Source: an uncultured Hyphomonas sp.
GTDB taxonomy: Bacteria; Pseudomonadota; Alphaproteobacteria; Caulobacterales; Hyphomonadaceae
DNA: 64,000 bases
NCBI RefSeq assembly: GCF_963677035.1
Contig: NZ_OY781472.1
Coordinates: forward strand, 372,001-436,000
Direction of reading: 5' to 3'
The notes beneath the pieces are model-generated. The model made no database searches. It saw only the letters and a list, made by a program, of their open reading frames with translations, and was not told the origin of the DNA. Positions 35,238 to 51,503 of this stretch are shown here, in pieces (within the stretch, counting starts at the first letter, position 1; each line of letters opens with the position of its first letter). Both the position numbers and the translations under genes were made by a program.

Positions 35238-37385
35238 TTAAGAACCAGAAACTTCCGAGATGATCTTCTGAGCTTCCGCACGCGGAACCTCATCATAGTG
35301 AGCGAAGAGCATCGTGAACTGTGCCCGGCCCTGGGACATGCCGCGCAGGTCGGACACGTAGCCGAACATATTGACCAGCGGCACGAACGCCTTGATCGCC
35401 ACGGCATTGCCGCGCGGCTCCGAGCCCTGGATCTGGCCACGGCGGGAGTTCAGGTCGCCGATCACGTCGCCCATATAGTCTTCCGGCGTCACGACTTCCA
35501 CGTTCATGATCGGCTCCATCAGGCGCGGATCGCCCTGGCTCTTCAGCTCACGGAACGCACCACGGGAAGCGATTTCAAACGCCAGCACGGACGAGTCGAC
35601 ATCGTGGAAGGCACCGTCGACCAGCTTGGCCTTGAAGTCGGTGACAGGATAGCCGGCCAGCAGGCCGTTTTCCTTGGCCATTTCGAGGCCCTTCTCGACA
35701 CCCGGGATATATTCCTTCGGAACAGACCCGCCGACGATTGTGCTTTCGAACACGAAGCCGGAACCTGCTTCAAGCGGCTCGAACTGCAGCTTGACACGCG
35801 CGAACTGGCCGGTACCGCCGGACTGTTTCTTGTGCGTGAAGTCGATCTCAGCTGCGCGGCCGAGCTTCTCACGGTAAGCCACCTGCGGCTGGCCGATATT
35901 GGCTTCGACTTTGAATTCGCGCTTCAGACGGTCGATCAGGATGTCGAGGTGAAGCTCGCCCATGCCTTTCATGATCGTCTGGCCAGACTCGTGATCGGTC
36001 TCGACACGGAAGGACGGATCTTCGGCAGCAAGACGCTGCAGACCAACCGACATCTTTTCCTGGTCAGCCTTCGATTTCGGCTCGACGGCGATCTCGATCA
36101 CCGGATCCGGGAAGGTCATGGTTTCGAGCACGACCGGCTTGTTCGGATCACACACCGTGTCACCCGTGGTCGTTTCCTTCAGGCCGGCGAGCGCCACAAT
36201 GTCGCCTGCATAGGCTTCCGTGATCTCGTCCTGCTTGTTGGAGTGCATCATCACCATACGGCCAACGCGTTCACGCTTGCCCTTGGTCGAGTTCATGAAG
36301 CTGTCGCCCTTCGACAGCGTACCGGAATAGATACGCGTGAAGGTCAGCGTGCCCATGTACGGGTCGTTCATGATCTTGAAGGCAAGACCGGAGAACGGCT
36401 GCGAATCGTCAGCTTTACGCTCGATGTTACGGGTCTCTTCTTCGTCGCCCGGTGCAAAGCCCATGTAAGGCGGCACGTCCAGCGGACCCGGCAGGAAGTC
36501 GATCACAGCGTTCAGCATCGGCTGCACGCCTTTGTTCTTGAACGCCGATCCGGCCAGCACAGGCACGAAGGACAGCGACAGCGTCCCCTTCCGGATGAGC
36601 TCACGCAGCTTGGCCTCGTCCGGCTCATTGCCTTCGAGGTAAGCTTCCATGGCATCATCGTCCATCTCGACCGCAGTCTCGATGAGCGTGGAACGCCATT
36701 CTTCAGCCAGGTCTTTCAGGCTGTCGCGGATTTCGCGGACTTCCCAGCTGGCGCCGAGGTCTTCACCGGCCCAGACCCATTCTTTCATGGTGATCAGGTC
36801 GACATGGCCTTCGAGTTCAGTCTCAGAACCGATCGGCAACTGGATCGGCGCAGGCGTCGCGCCCGTGCGTTCCTTGATCATCTTCACGCAGTTGAAGAAG
36901 TCAGCGCCGATCTTGTCCATCTTGTTGACGAACACAATGCGCGGAACTTTGTAGCGGTCAGCCTGACGCCAGACCGTTTCGGTCTGCGGCTCAACACCGG
37001 CGTTTGCGTCCAGCACGCAGACAGCACCGTCGAGCACGGCCAGCGAACGCTCAACTTCAATAGTGAAGTCAACGTGTCCGGGGGTGTCGATGATGTTGAA
37101 GCGGAATTTCGCTTCCTCTGGCGTGTCGCCATAAATGCCGGTCGGGGTTTCGCCGTCTTCGGTCCGGAACCAGAACGTGGTCGTGGCAGCAGAGGTGATC
37201 GTGATGCCACGCTCCTGCTCCTGCTCCATCCAGTCCATCGTGGCTGCGCCATCATGGACTTCGCCGATCTTGTGCGACTTACCGGTGTAGTAAAGGATCC
37301 GCTCGGTGGTCGTGGTCTTGCCGGCATCAATATGGGCCATGATGCCGAAGTTACGGTAGCGATCCAGCTGGAATTCGCGGGCCAT
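35238..37385 (-). CDS. fusA: Elongation factor G
   Basis: The start at the ATG at 37385 ([19 protein letters not shown]) gives 715 residues. The GTPase motifs [39 protein letters not shown] and [10 protein letters not shown] are followed by the domain IV ending [23 protein letters not shown]. It drives translocation and, with RRF, recycling. It lies between rpsG and tuf. Confidence 0.99.
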   Translation of the reverse strand: MAREFQLDRYRNFGIMAHIDAGKTTTTERILYYTGKSHKIGEVHDGAATMDWMEQEQERGITITSAATTTFWFRTEDGETPTGIYGDTPEEAKFRFNIIDTPGHVDFTIEVERSLAVLDGAVCVLDANAGVEPQTETVWRQADRYKVPRIVFVNKMDKIGADFFNCVKMIKERTGATPAPIQLPIGSETELEGHVDLITMKEWVWAGEDLGASWEVREIRDSLKDLAEEWRSTLIETAVEMDDDAMEAYLEGNEPDEAKLRELIRKGTLSLSFVPVLAGSAFKNKGVQPMLNAVIDFLPGPLDVPPYMGFAPGDEEETRNIERKADDSQPFSGLAFKIMNDPYMGTLTFTRIYSGTLSKGDSFMNSTKGKRERVGRMVMMHSNKQDEITEAYAGDIVALAGLKETTTGDTVCDPNKPVVLETMTFPDPVIEIAVEPKSKADQEKMSVGLQRLAAEDPSFRVETDHESGQTIMKGMGELHLDILIDRLKREFKVEANIGQPQVAYREKLGRAAEIDFTHKKQSGGTGQFARVKLQFEPLEAGSGFVFESTIVGGSVPKEYIPGVEKGLEMAKENGLLAGYPVTDFKAKLVDGAFHDVDSSVLAFEIASRGAFRELKSQGDPRLMEPIMNVEVVTPEDYMGDVIGDLNSRRGQIQGSEPRGNAVAIKAFVPLVNMFGYVSDLRGMSQGRAQFTMLFAHYDEVPRAEAQKIISEVSGS

Positions 37386-37475
37386 GTTGGTCAACCTTCG
37401 TGTCTGCTTTCCGGGAGGAAAAGGGGGCAATCTGCGGGCGCGTTACCCGCGACCGCCCCGAATTTCCAGTGCTGA

Positions 37476-38329
<854 letters not shown>

Positions 38330-38505
38330 TCGGGCCTTCTGTCTCTTTAACTCTGGCCCGATGGGCCGCTAACGTGATGATGCCCCGAATGCCCCCAAAG
38401 GGCTTCCGGGACGGGGCGAAAACTTGGGGGTCAGATTGGCCGGATCAGTTCAGATCCGGTGCGGCGAAAGGACTCTCATCCCGGGGCCTCTCTGACAATG
38501 CGTGG

Positions 38506-38534
38506 CGTGTAAGCCTACCGGGCGCCTGCGTCAA
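38506..38534 (-). promoter_or_regulatory. Promoter of the str block (rpsL-rpsG-fusA-tuf)
   Basis: TTGACG (38534-38529), 17-bp spacer, TACACG (38511-38506) on the minus strand, leaving a leader of about 170 nt before rpsL. Confidence 0.6.
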
Positions 38535-38558
38535 GGGTCGTAAGCTGTCCCGGAACAG

Positions 38559-38765
38559 CTAGTTTTCCGTTACGGGACGCAGGTTCTGCCGCTTCAGGCA
38601 TCGCGCCTGCTCCGGCGAGACCAGACCGGCCTCCCCTGCCGGCGCCGTGTTCAGGATCTGCTCGCACTGCGTAATCGCCCAGCTGTCGAGCGAAAGCCAG
38701 GCAATCAGGCCGAGCGCGAGCACCGCACAGGCCCCGCCGATCAGGTCCGAACGCTCAAACTGCAT
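38559..38765 (-). CDS. Small hypothetical membrane protein between rpoC and rpsL
   Basis: A 68-residue protein with one hydrophobic helix (about 8-25, LIGGACAVLALGLIAWLSL) and a short outside part with two Cys (Cys34 and Cys56), which could form a disulfide. GGAGGAGG lies about ten bases before the ATG. It sits between the rpoC terminator and the rpsL promoter, on their strand. I do not recognise a family and its position in this conserved gap is unusual. Confidence 0.6.
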   Translation of the reverse strand: MQFERSDLIGGACAVLALGLIAWLSLDSWAITQCEQILNTAPAGEAGLVSPEQARCLKRQNLRPVTEN

Positions 38766-38791
38766 CGGGCAAACGCCTCCTCCAAAAGCAG

Positions 38792-38817
38792 AAAAGCCCG
38801 CCGAATCTGGCAGGCTT
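38792..38817 (-). terminator. Terminator after rpoC
   Basis: On the minus strand AAGCCTGCC (38817-38809) and GGCGGGCTT (38802-38794) pair with one G-U, followed by TTCTGCTTTT. It ends the rplJL-rpoBC transcript about 40 bases past rpoC. Confidence 0.8.
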
Positions 38818-38856
38818 TTCCATTTGGTTCAAGGGCTTGCGCCCGGATCTTCGAGT

Positions 38857-43077
<4,221 letters not shown>

Positions 43078-43207
43078 TCGGGTCTGCTCCTTGGGTGGGC
43101 TTTTTTTCCGGGGGCCTGAGGGCCCCTGCCCTGGGTAAAATCTCGTTCGGCTCGGAAGGTCCCGCCAGGCCGGTGGCCCGGCGGGGTCTTCCAGTCAGGT
43201 CTTCACG

Positions 43208-46200
43208 CTACTCGGCGGGCACCGTCTCGCTGTCTGCGGCGGCCTCGTCTTCTCTGGTCCCGCCGCCCTCTTCGATGAGTTCGACGTTGAGACCCAGCGA
43301 CCGCATTTCCTTGACGAGCACGTTGAAGGATTCCGGGATACCGGCCTCGAACGTGTCATCACCGCGGACGATGGCCTCGTAGACCTTCGCACGGCCGGCC
43401 GTGTCGTCAGACTTCACGGTCAGCATTTCCTGCAGCGTATAAGCGGCGCCATAGGCTTCCAGAGCCCAGACCTCCATCTCACCGAAGCGCTGGCCACCGA
43501 ACTGGGCCTTACCGCCCAGCGGCTGCTGCGTAACGAGCGAGTACGGACCGGTCGAGCGGGCGTGGATCTTCTCGTCGACCAGGTGGTGCAGTTTGAGAAG
43601 GTACTTGTAGCCAACGGTCACCGGACGCGCGAACGCCTCGCCGGTACGGCCGTCGAACATCCGCACCTGGCCGGACGAGTCGAGACCCGCACGTTCCAGA
43701 AGCTCGCTGATGTCCGCTTCGCGCGCACCATCGAAGACCGGCGTGGCGATCGGAACGCCATTGCGCAGGTTGCTGGCAAGCTCGATGATTTCCTCATCGC
43801 TCTCCGGCATTTCCTGGTCCTTGCCATAGGCAGTCGTCAGGGCCGTTTTCAGTGCGTTCACATCGTTCTTCTGGTGGAACTCGTCGACGGCATTGTCGAT
43901 GATCCGGCCAAGACCGCGGCAGGCCCAGCCTGTGTGCGTCTCGAGGATCTGACCGATGTTCATACGCGACGGAACGCCCAGCGGGTTCAGCACGATATCG
44001 ACCGGCGTACCGTCTTCCAGGAACGGCATGTCTTCCAGCGGGTTGATCTTGGAGATAACCCCCTTGTTGCCGTGACGGCCGGCCATCTTGTCGCCCGGCT
44101 GCAGCTTACGCTTCACAGCCAGGAAGACCTTCACGACCTTCATCACGCCCGGAGGCAGATCGTCGCCGCGCTGCACTTTTTCGACCTTGTCGTTGAAGCG
44201 GGCTTCCAGCTCGCGGATCGAGGAATCGAACTGTTCCTGCATCGCGTCGAGTTCAGACTGCGCCTTCTCGGACTTGAGGGCGATGTCCCACCATTGCTTG
44301 TGGGTCAGTTCCGCCATGGCTTCGGCAGTGATGCGGCCCGGCTCAAAGCCTTTCGGGCCTGCAGCAGCGTCCTTGCCGACCAGAAATTCCTCAAGGCGGC
44401 CATAGATGTTCCGCTCAAGGATAGCCTGTTCGTCTTCTTTGTCTTCCTGCAACTTCTCGATCTGCTCGCGCTCGATCTGAAGGGCACGCTGGTCCTTGTC
44501 GATGCCGTGGCGGTTGAAGATGCGGACATCAACGACCGTACCGGCATCGCCCGGAGGCACACGCAGCGAAGTGTCACGGACATCGGAGGCTTTCTCACCG
44601 AAGATGGCGCGGAGGAGTTTCTCTTCCGGCGTCATCGGGCTTTCGCCCTTCGGCGTGACCTTGCCGACGAGAATGTCGCCAGCCTTCACTTCGGCACCGA
44701 CAGCCACGATACCGGCTTCGTCGAGGTTCCGCAGGGCTTCCTCACCGACGTTCGGAATATCGCGGGTAATCTCTTCCGGGCCGAGCTTCGTGTCACGGGC
44801 AGCGACTTCGAATTCCTCGATGTGGATCGAGGTGAAGACGTCGTCCCGCACAATGCGTTCGGAGATCAGAATGGAGTCTTCGAAGTTGTAGCCGTTCCAC
44901 GGCATGAACGCGACGAGCACGTTACGGCCGAGCGCCAGCTCACCCAGGTCCGTGGACGGACCGTCGGCGATGATGTCGTTCTTGGCAACCACATCGCCCA
45001 CTCTCACGATCGGACGCTGGTTGATGCAGGAGTTCTGGTTCGAACGGCGGAACTTGGCGAGACGGTAGATGTCGACACCGGAATTGCCCTGGTCGATCTC
45101 GTCTGTCGCGCGGACCACGATACGAAGTGCGTCGACCTGCTCGACCACCCCTGCCCGGCGGGCAACGATAGCCGCGCGGGAGTCGCGGGCCACGACCGCT
45201 TCCATGCCGGTGCCGACGAACGGCGCTTCCGACTTCACGAGCGGCACAGCCTGACGTTGCATGTTCGATCCCATAAGGGCGCGGTTCGCATCGTCGTTTT
45301 CGAGGTACGGGATCAGCGCCGCAGCGACCGAAACAACCTGCTTCGGCGAGACGTCCATGTACTGGATGTCGTCCTTCGGAACCATGGTCGCTTCGCCAGC
45401 CACACGGGCGTTGACGAATTCATTGGCCAGCTCGCCCTTGTCGTTCACTTCGGCATTGGCCTGAGCGATCGAATAGATGCTTTCTTCCATGGCCGAGAGG
45501 TAGACGACTTCGTCGGTCTGCTTGCCCTGCACAACTTTGCGATACGGGCTTTCGATGAAGCCGTACTTGTTGACGCGGGCATGGGTCGCCAGCGAGTTGA
45601 TCAGACCGATGTTCGGGCCTTCCGGCGTTTCAATCGGGCAGATACGGCCATAGTGGGTCGGGTGCACGTCGCGCACTTCGAAGCCTGCACGTTCGCGGGT
45701 CAGACCACCTGGGCCAAGTGCCGACAGGCGGCGCTTGTGGGTAATCTCGGACAGCGGGTTCGTCTGGTCCATGAACTGCGACAGCTGCGAGGAGCCGAAG
45801 AATTCACGCACCGATGCCACGACCGGCTTCGCATTGATCAGGTCATGCGGCATGACCGTGTCGATATCGACCGAGCCCATCCGCTCCTTGATCGCACGCT
45901 CCATGCGCACGAGGCCGATGCGGTAGTTGTTTTCCATCAGCTCGCCGACGGAACGGACGCGGCGGTTGCCGAGGTTGTCGATGTCGTCGACTTCGCCCTT
46001 GCCGTCTTTCAGGTCGAGGATGACCTTCATGACGCCGATAATGTCGTCGTGACGCAGAACGCGCATGTCGTCGGCAGCGGACTCATAGCCCTTCACAGCC
46101 ACGCCAAGGCGCATGTTCATTTTCACCCGGCCAACAGCCGAGAGGTCATAACGCTCCGGATCGAAGAAGAGCTGGCCGAACAGGGCGTCAGCGGCGTCCT

Positions 46201-47356
46201 GGGTCGGCGGCTCGCCCGGGCGCATCACGCGGTAGATGTCGGACAGGGCTTCGAAACGGGTTTCGTTCTTGTCGGCTTTCAGCGTGTTGCGCAGCCACGG
46301 GCCGCGGCCCGAGCCATCAATGTCGAGCACTTCGATCGACTTGAGGCCGTATTCGCGCATTTCCGCGATGATCTCTTCTTCCATGACATCACCGGCCTCG
46401 CCGAAGATCTCACCGGTTTCGAGATTGACGACGTCGCGCGCCAGGAACTTGCCGACGAGGGCTTCGGACGGCACGAGAATCTCATCCGTGCCACCTTCAG
46501 CGATGCGGCGTGCCTTGAGGGCGGTGATTTTCTTGCCGGCTTCGGCAATCACCTTCTTGGACTTGGCGTCGATCAGGTCGAATTCCGGCTTCACACCCTT
46601 CCACGCATCGGCGCGGAAGCCAGTGATCCAGCCCTTCTTGTCCATCCGGTAGATGGAGTGGGTGTAGAACAGGTCGAGGATCGACTCGGTGTCATAACCG
46701 AGCGCGTACAGCATGGTCGTCGCCGGCAGCTTGCGCTTACGGTCGATCCGGATGTTCAGGACGTCCTTGGCATCGAACTCGAAGTCGAGCCAGGAGCCGC
46801 GGTAAGGAATGATGCGGGCTGCGAACAGCAGCTTGCCCGACGCGTGGGTCTTGCCCTTGTCGTGATCGAAGAACACGCCCGGCGAGCGGTGCATCTGCGA
46901 GACGATCACACGCTCGGTGCCGTTGACGACGAATGTCCCCTTCTCGGTCATCAGAGGGATGTCGCCGAGATAGCATTCCTGCTCTTTGACTTCCTTGACC
47001 GAACGGGCGCCGGTGTCTTCATCGACATCGAAGACCACGAGCTGCAGACGGACCTTCAGGGGGGCCTGGAAGGTCAGGTCGCGCTGCATGCACTCTTCAA
47101 CATCGAACTTCGGCTGTTCGAATTCGTAGGAGACATATTCGAGCGTCGCGCGCTCAGAAAAGTCGGTGATCGGGAACACGGACTTGAAAACACCGCCCAG
47201 GCCATCATCCGTCCGCTGCTGCGACGGCGTGTGCATCTGAAGGAAGTGCTCGTAAGATTCGCGCTGAACCTCGATCAGGTTTGGCATTTCGATGGCTTCG
47301 GGAATGCGCCCGAAGGATTTGCGGATACGTTTCTTTTCCGTGAAGGAGAGTGCCAT
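43208..47356 (-). CDS. rpoB: RNA polymerase beta subunit
   Basis: A 1382-residue beta. The rifampicin pocket [20 protein letters not shown] and [14 protein letters not shown] shows wild-type residues; the C-terminal [17 protein letters not shown] and the [20 protein letters not shown] blocks are standard. It binds nucleotides and the RNA-DNA hybrid. It lies 153 bases after rplL behind a strong hairpin. Confidence 0.99.
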   Translation of the reverse strand: MALSFTEKKRIRKSFGRIPEAIEMPNLIEVQRESYEHFLQMHTPSQQRTDDGLGGVFKSVFPITDFSERATLEYVSYEFEQPKFDVEECMQRDLTFQAPLKVRLQLVVFDVDEDTGARSVKEVKEQECYLGDIPLMTEKGTFVVNGTERVIVSQMHRSPGVFFDHDKGKTHASGKLLFAARIIPYRGSWLDFEFDAKDVLNIRIDRKRKLPATTMLYALGYDTESILDLFYTHSIYRMDKKGWITGFRADAWKGVKPEFDLIDAKSKKVIAEAGKKITALKARRIAEGGTDEILVPSEALVGKFLARDVVNLETGEIFGEAGDVMEEEIIAEMREYGLKSIEVLDIDGSGRGPWLRNTLKADKNETRFEALSDIYRVMRPGEPPTQDAADALFGQLFFDPERYDLSAVGRVKMNMRLGVAVKGYESAADDMRVLRHDDIIGVMKVILDLKDGKGEVDDIDNLGNRRVRSVGELMENNYRIGLVRMERAIKERMGSVDIDTVMPHDLINAKPVVASVREFFGSSQLSQFMDQTNPLSEITHKRRLSALGPGGLTRERAGFEVRDVHPTHYGRICPIETPEGPNIGLINSLATHARVNKYGFIESPYRKVVQGKQTDEVVYLSAMEESIYSIAQANAEVNDKGELANEFVNARVAGEATMVPKDDIQYMDVSPKQVVSVAAALIPYLENDDANRALMGSNMQRQAVPLVKSEAPFVGTGMEAVVARDSRAAIVARRAGVVEQVDALRIVVRATDEIDQGNSGVDIYRLAKFRRSNQNSCINQRPIVRVGDVVAKNDIIADGPSTDLGELALGRNVLVAFMPWNGYNFEDSILISERIVRDDVFTSIHIEEFEVAARDTKLGPEEITRDIPNVGEEALRNLDEAGIVAVGAEVKAGDILVGKVTPKGESPMTPEEKLLRAIFGEKASDVRDTSLRVPPGDAGTVVDVRIFNRHGIDKDQRALQIEREQIEKLQEDKEDEQAILERNIYGRLEEFLVGKDAAAGPKGFEPGRITAEAMAELTHKQWWDIALKSEKAQSELDAMQEQFDSSIRELEARFNDKVEKVQRGDDLPPGVMKVVKVFLAVKRKLQPGDKMAGRHGNKGVISKINPLEDMPFLEDGTPVDIVLNPLGVPSRMNIGQILETHTGWACRGLGRIIDNAVDEFHQKNDVNALKTALTTAYGKDQEMPESDEEIIELASNLRNGVPIATPVFDGAREADISELLERAGLDSSGQVRMFDGRTGEAFARPVTVGYKYLLKLHHLVDEKIHARSTGPYSLVTQQPLGGKAQFGGQRFGEMEVWALEAYGAAYTLQEMLTVKSDDTAGRAKVYEAIVRGDDTFEAGIPESFNVLVKEMRSLGLNVELIEEGGGTREDEAAADSETVPAE

Positions 47357-47420
47357 CCCAGGATCCCAATTTTATCGTCGCGGCCACCTCGGCCACAACC
47401 TTATCGCCAGAACGCGAGTT

Positions 47421-47449
47421 CGCGGCGGCCCCAAAAAGGAACCGCCGCG
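47421..47449 (-). promoter_or_regulatory. rplL-rpoB intergenic hairpin (attenuator or processing site)
   Basis: CGCGGCGG (47421-47428) and CCGCCGCG (47442-47449) form a perfect 8-bp stem; on the minus strand the loop carries a CCTTTTTGG run. In other bacteria the same gap has a partial terminator and an RNase III site that lower rpoBC relative to L7/L12. The same role is inferred here. Confidence 0.6.
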
Positions 47450-47509
47450 CTAGTCTTTAAAAGGGCAACGCCTCGCGCGAACGCCACCCGAATGTGAAGC
47501 GGCCGGAGC

Positions 47510-47893
47510 TTACTTGAGCTCGACTTTGGCGCCAGCTGCTTCGAACTTCTTCTGAATCTCTTCGGCTTCTGCCTTCGGAGCGCCTTCCTTGATCGGCTTC
47601 GGTGCGCCTTCCACGAGCTCTTTGGCTTCTTTCAGGCCGAGCGACGGAACGATTTCGCGGACAAGTTTGATCACTTCGATCTTCTTGCCGCCAGCTTCCG
47701 TCAGGATGACGTCGAATTCGTTTTTCTCTTCAGCAGCGGCTGCGCCACCTGCATCGCCACCGGCGACAGCTGCGACGGCGACCGGAGCAGCGGCCGACAC
47801 GCCCCATTTCTCTTCGAGAAGGGTTGCGAGCTCAGCGGCTTCGAGAACGGTGAGGGCCGAGAGGTCTTCGGCAATTTTTTCAAGGTCTGCCAT
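47510..47893 (-). CDS. rplL: 50S ribosomal protein L7/L12
   Basis: A 127-residue stalk protein. The N-terminal dimer helices ([19 protein letters not shown]) are joined by an Ala/Gly hinge to the factor-binding C-terminal domain ([25 protein letters not shown]). It recruits translation GTPases. It follows rplJ by 57 bases. Confidence 0.98.
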   Translation of the reverse strand: MADLEKIAEDLSALTVLEAAELATLLEEKWGVSAAAPVAVAAVAGGDAGGAAAAEEKNEFDVILTEAGGKKIEVIKLVREIVPSLGLKEAKELVEGAPKPIKEGAPKAEAEEIQKKFEAAGAKVELK

Positions 47894-47950
47894 TTTGGTA
47901 ATTCCTGTTTGGTTCGGTTGATTGGGTCTTCAGTTTCCGGAAACGATGGC

Positions 47951-48466
47951 TCAGGCCGCGTCTTTGTTGGCGTAGGCCGATACCACACGAGCGAGTTGGC
48001 CAGCCGGGGCCTGCAGGACGCCTGCAACTTTCGTTGCCGGAGCCTGGATGAGGCCGATGAGCTTGCCACGAAGCTGGTCGAGCGAGGGGAGTTTCGCCAG
48101 AGCTTCGACACCTTTGGCGTCGAGGACCTGGTCGCCCATCACTGCGCCGATGATCACGAGCTTCGAATTTTCCTTCGAGAACTCGTCAGCCGCTTTCGCA
48201 GCCGACACCGGGTCAGGTGAAAAGGCGATAGCAACGGGGCCCTGGAACATGTCCTTGGCTTCGTCGCCGCCCTTACCGTCAAGCGCAATCTGCGCCAGGG
48301 TATTCTTGACCACCTTCAACTGCGCACCGTCCTTGCGGAGCATGCCACGCAGTTTCGTCATTTCCGCAACAGACAGACCGGTATAGTGGGTCACAACGAC
48401 CGCACCGGACTCTTCGAAAACCCCTTTCAGGGATTCCAGAGCCGCACTTTTTCCAGCTTTATCCAT
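47951..48466 (-). CDS. rplJ: 50S ribosomal protein L10
   Basis: The start at the ATG at 48466 (MDKAGKSAALESLKGVFEES) gives 171 residues. It has VVVTHYTGLSVAEMTKLRGM and the C-terminal helix that binds L7/L12 dimers. In many bacteria L10 represses its own mRNA; a leader of about 230 nt is present. The longer upstream frame is not L10-like. Confidence 0.97.
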   Translation of the reverse strand: MDKAGKSAALESLKGVFEESGAVVVTHYTGLSVAEMTKLRGMLRKDGAQLKVVKNTLAQIALDGKGGDEAKDMFQGPVAIAFSPDPVSAAKAADEFSKENSKLVIIGAVMGDQVLDAKGVEALAKLPSLDQLRGKLIGLIQAPATKVAGVLQAPAGQLARVVSAYANKDAA

Positions 48467-48834
48467 AGCGGGTCTCCATTGAGGCGCCCGGACCATCCGG
48501 CCGCCCTGGTAATCGCCTTCTGGCCGGTTGGCCTTCCAGCGCCTGCCCAGGGATTGGCCGCTTGCCCCGGTAAGCCAAAAACAGGTAAGCCCTGTTTTTC
48601 CGAACCGAATCAACGCCTCACCCCGTCTGCATAGGTGGCCCAAAAGCCGTTATCGCGTATAAATACGTGACCCATGGTCTAGGACAGGAAAACGGGAGGC
48701 CGCCGAATGCATATCGGAGAACTCCCGTCAAGAGCGGGGTGTTAACGCTTTATCCCCAAGCCTGCAACCCCCCTCAGTGAGAAAAAGTCAACCCCGGACT
48801 TTACCGGACCACCCCTCCCCCGAGCCCGGCAGTG
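48467..48834 (-). other. rplJ leader and promoter region, no gene
   Basis: The 368-bp gap holds the rplJ promoter and an mRNA leader of about 235 nt with several GC-rich complementary stretches (for example GGCCAATCC and GGCCAACCGGCC on the minus strand), as expected for L10 autogenous control. An inverted repeat ACGGGAG/CTCCCGT (48692-48698 with 48722-48728) overlaps the promoter. No protein or RNA gene is recognised. Confidence 0.5.
48704..48731 (-). promoter_or_regulatory. Promoter of rplJL-rpoBC
   Basis: TTGACG (48731-48726), 16-bp spacer, CATTCG (48709-48704) on the minus strand, overlapped by a 7-bp inverted repeat. It matches the other ribosomal promoters in the window. Confidence 0.5.
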
Positions 48835-50823
48835 TCAGAAGCACTCAAAATCCTGCTCACCAACCGGGCGGCATCTGTCCGGCCAGCCGAACTTACGCCA
48901 ATAGGGCGGCAGCCCGATCTCGGTCATCAGGCCAGCAAAACCGGGCAGTCTGCGCATGTCGGCATATTCCGGGCCCCATACCCGCATCAGCCGCAGACGC
49001 GTCCCCTCCAGCTCATGCCGCCAGATGCGTAACGCCAGCTCCGGATCATCCAGCTGCGCCGCGATCGCCGCCAGGATTTCAAATCGATTCGGATGCACCC
49101 CTGCCCCCGCCTCGAACAGGCTTTCCACCACCTGCAGCGCCGCGGCCCGGTCGGGCAATGCCGAGATGACCGGCGCCAGCAGGTTTCTCAACGACGGGTC
49201 GGCGCCGACCAGCCGCTCGCAAAGCGCGGTCAGGCTTTCCAGTGTCTGTGGCCGCTGCATCTCGATAATCCAGGCATAGGCATCCCAGCTGCCCGGCGGC
49301 AATTGTAGCGTCCAGTAATGTTCCAGCGATGCCTCGGCGGCTTCGTGCCGCCCCAGCAGTGCATAGGCCATGGCCAGCGTTGCGGCGCGATCCGGGTTCA
49401 GCGGGTCCGCGGACTGCCCCCGCTGGGCAATGCTGAGCGCTTCCTCAACCCGGCCGGCACGCATCAGGAAGATGGTCTGGTCGTGCAGAATGCGAAGATT
49501 GGGCGACCGGTCGAGCGCAGCCTGATTGTCCTTGCCCGCCTCCAGCCAGCTGTCGTCCAGCGCCTGAAAATTCGCCAGAGCCGTATAGGCCTGCGCCAGA
49601 TCCGGATTGCGCCTGACGGCATCCTCTGCCATCGCCTTGCCCTCCGCCAGAAAGGCCTGCGCCTCTTGCGGCGTCGATGCGCCCCAGGCCTGCGCCCCGA
49701 TATTCATGGCCAGCGCCACCCGGGCCGCCCCATAGTCGGGATCGATGTCCACCGCCTTGTGCAGCAGGGCGAGCAGTTCACTCCGGTCGCCCATGCCGAA
49801 GACGTCCGCCTCACGGGCGCTGAGGAAGTAATTGTAGGCCTCCAGGCTGTCGGTGTCGGACCCCAGAATCCGGTTCGGCTCCTGGACGTGCAGCGAAATG
49901 CTGAGCGCGCCGGCCACGTCGGTGGCGATATCCTTCTGCAGATCGAACAGGCTCTGAGCGCTGAGCAGCCGGTCATATCCATGCGACCAGACCTGATATC
50001 CGCTGCTGGTGTCGATCAGCTCCGCCGACACCTTGATCCGGTCATTGTCCGACCGGATGCTGCCGGTCAGGACGTGGGAAACTCTGAGCTTCCTGCCGAG
50101 TGCCTGCGGATCAAGATCCTCCGCTGCGCCGACAGATGGCGGGCTCCTGCCCGCAATCTTCAGCTCGTCGAGTTGGGTCAGGAGTGTCCGGATCTCTTCC
50201 GACAAACCGCGCGAGAAATAATCCTGCTCGGCATTCCCGCTCAGATTCTCGAATGGCAGGACGGCAATCGACTTGTCCGGCACCCCCACAGAGGCATTCG
50301 ACGACCGGCCAATCATAACCCCTGTCCACAGCATGATGATCGCCAGAACGACAAGGGCCGACACATAGCGGATGGGGCTGATTTCCGCGGCGCGGCGCCA
50401 GGGCTCCCGCACGAAGGGGGCGACCGGTTCTTCCGGGGCCTCCGTAACCGCCGGCACGTCAGGTTCGGCCACCTCACCGACTTCGGCAGCCAGGCGGTAT
50501 CCGCGCTTCGGTATGGTCTCGATTACCGAGTGAAGGTCCTTGTCGGCGTTCAGCACGCCTCTCAGGAGCGAGATGGCCCGGGTCAGGCTTTCATCGGCGC
50601 CGTACTCGACACCCCAGACCTCGTCGATCAACTCCTGGCGGGAGATAACCTCTCCCGGACGGCCAGCCAGCACGCAGAGCACTTCCATGACCTTCGGCTC
50701 CAGCCGGTGGCGTCCGGTTTCGTCCGAAATGCAGTTGTGGTCCGGCTCAACCAACAGGGCGCCGATGCGGAAATTGGACCGCTCCCGCTCTGCCTCTGTG
50801 CCTGATCCGACCGTGTCTGCCAT
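48835..50823 (-). CDS. Membrane-bound winged-helix regulator with TPR sensor domain (CadC-like)
   Basis: A 662-residue protein. The N-terminal OmpR-type winged helix (about 20-112) has LEPKVMEVLCVLAGRPGEVISRQELIDEVWG and VIETIPKRGYRL. One membrane helix follows (151-172). The periplasmic part starts with a FlgO/TolB-N-like block (KSIAVLPFENLSGNAEQDYF) and continues as TPR-like helical repeats to about 600. This layout fits one-component, ToxR/CadC-type regulators that bind DNA from the membrane. It is divergent from an UrcA gene, its possible target, and lies between rplA and rplJ, which are adjacent in most bacteria. Confidence 0.9.
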   Translation of the reverse strand: MADTVGSGTEAERERSNFRIGALLVEPDHNCISDETGRHRLEPKVMEVLCVLAGRPGEVISRQELIDEVWGVEYGADESLTRAISLLRGVLNADKDLHSVIETIPKRGYRLAAEVGEVAEPDVPAVTEAPEEPVAPFVREPWRRAAEISPIRYVSALVVLAIIMLWTGVMIGRSSNASVGVPDKSIAVLPFENLSGNAEQDYFSRGLSEEIRTLLTQLDELKIAGRSPPSVGAAEDLDPQALGRKLRVSHVLTGSIRSDNDRIKVSAELIDTSSGYQVWSHGYDRLLSAQSLFDLQKDIATDVAGALSISLHVQEPNRILGSDTDSLEAYNYFLSAREADVFGMGDRSELLALLHKAVDIDPDYGAARVALAMNIGAQAWGASTPQEAQAFLAEGKAMAEDAVRRNPDLAQAYTALANFQALDDSWLEAGKDNQAALDRSPNLRILHDQTIFLMRAGRVEEALSIAQRGQSADPLNPDRAATLAMAYALLGRHEAAEASLEHYWTLQLPPGSWDAYAWIIEMQRPQTLESLTALCERLVGADPSLRNLLAPVISALPDRAAALQVVESLFEAGAGVHPNRFEILAAIAAQLDDPELALRIWRHELEGTRLRLMRVWGPEYADMRRLPGFAGLMTEIGLPPYWRKFGWPDRCRPVGEQDFECF

Positions 50824-51048
50824 CTTGTCTGCCGCTGCCTGATGTCGCTTCCAGGGGAGAATATCCCACCGGTACCGGAATGTCCGAAGCGATCAGGTCA
50901 AACTTACTCCTTTAAAAACAAGGCCTAATGTAAACATCAGGTTTTCCTCAGCCTCCCCACAGGACCCAAACCGCCAGATCGAACAAGTGTCTGGCGCAAA
51001 GACGGGATCAATTCAGGTCCTGTCCAGTTCCAGATGAGAGGTTCTGAC

Positions 51049-51414
51049 ATGAAATTCCAGAAAATCCGCTTCGCCCTTGCTGCTTTTCCGTTCGCTGTCG
51101 CCGGATTCGGCATGACCGCCACCGCACAACCCGGTGATGAGGCAGCCATCAGCTTCAACCGCGGCGCGACCGCCGCCGAAACCTATGCGTCCATCGAGAA
51201 GTCCGCGCGCGATTACTGCCGCAGCGTCTATGGCGATTCCAGCGCCATCGCAGGCGTCTGGCCGACAGCCGTCTCCAACTGCGCCGCCGATGTCGTCGAT
51301 CAGACCGTCAATCAGGTGCAGAGCGCCGACCTGATGGAATACCACGTCGCCGTGACCCGCTCGGTTCAGCCGACGGAAGACACCGTCATCATCGTGACGG
51401 CTGAAAACAACTAA
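51049..51414 (+). CDS. UrcA family secreted protein
   Basis: The start at the ATG at 51049 (MKFQKIRFALAAFPF) is favoured over one five codons upstream because GAGAGG lies seven bases before it; the product is 121 residues. A signal peptide ends near MTATAQ. The UrcA pattern follows: ISFNRGATAAETYASIEKSA, then a Cys (DYCRSVYG) paired with a later Cys (SNCAADVVDQTVNQV). The family is found mainly in Caulobacterales and Sphingomonadales and has no known function. It is divergent from the CadC-like regulator and ends at a bidirectional terminator. Confidence 0.88.
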   Translation: MKFQKIRFALAAFPFAVAGFGMTATAQPGDEAAISFNRGATAAETYASIEKSARDYCRSVYGDSSAIAGVWPTAVSNCAADVVDQTVNQVQSADLMEYHVAVTRSVQPTEDTVIIVTAENN

Positions 51415-51443
51415 AATACCCCCTGAGAACATCCCTGAAACGG

Positions 51444-51475
51444 AAAAGCCCGGCACCATAAGGTGCCGGGCTTTT
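51444..51475. terminator. Bidirectional terminator between UrcA and rplA
   Basis: AAAAGCCCGGCACC (51444-51457) and GGTGCCGGGCTTTT (51462-51475) form a perfect 14-bp stem with A and T runs at its feet. It ends UrcA on the plus strand and rplKA on the minus strand. Confidence 0.93.
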
Positions 51476-51503
51476 CTTGATTCAGATCAGGATCTGCTCA
51501 GGT

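Noticed and set aside
43562..47497. A 1311-codon open frame on the plus strand opposite rpoB
   Set aside because: Same cause as for rpoC. It is His/Arg/Asp-rich without family likeness.
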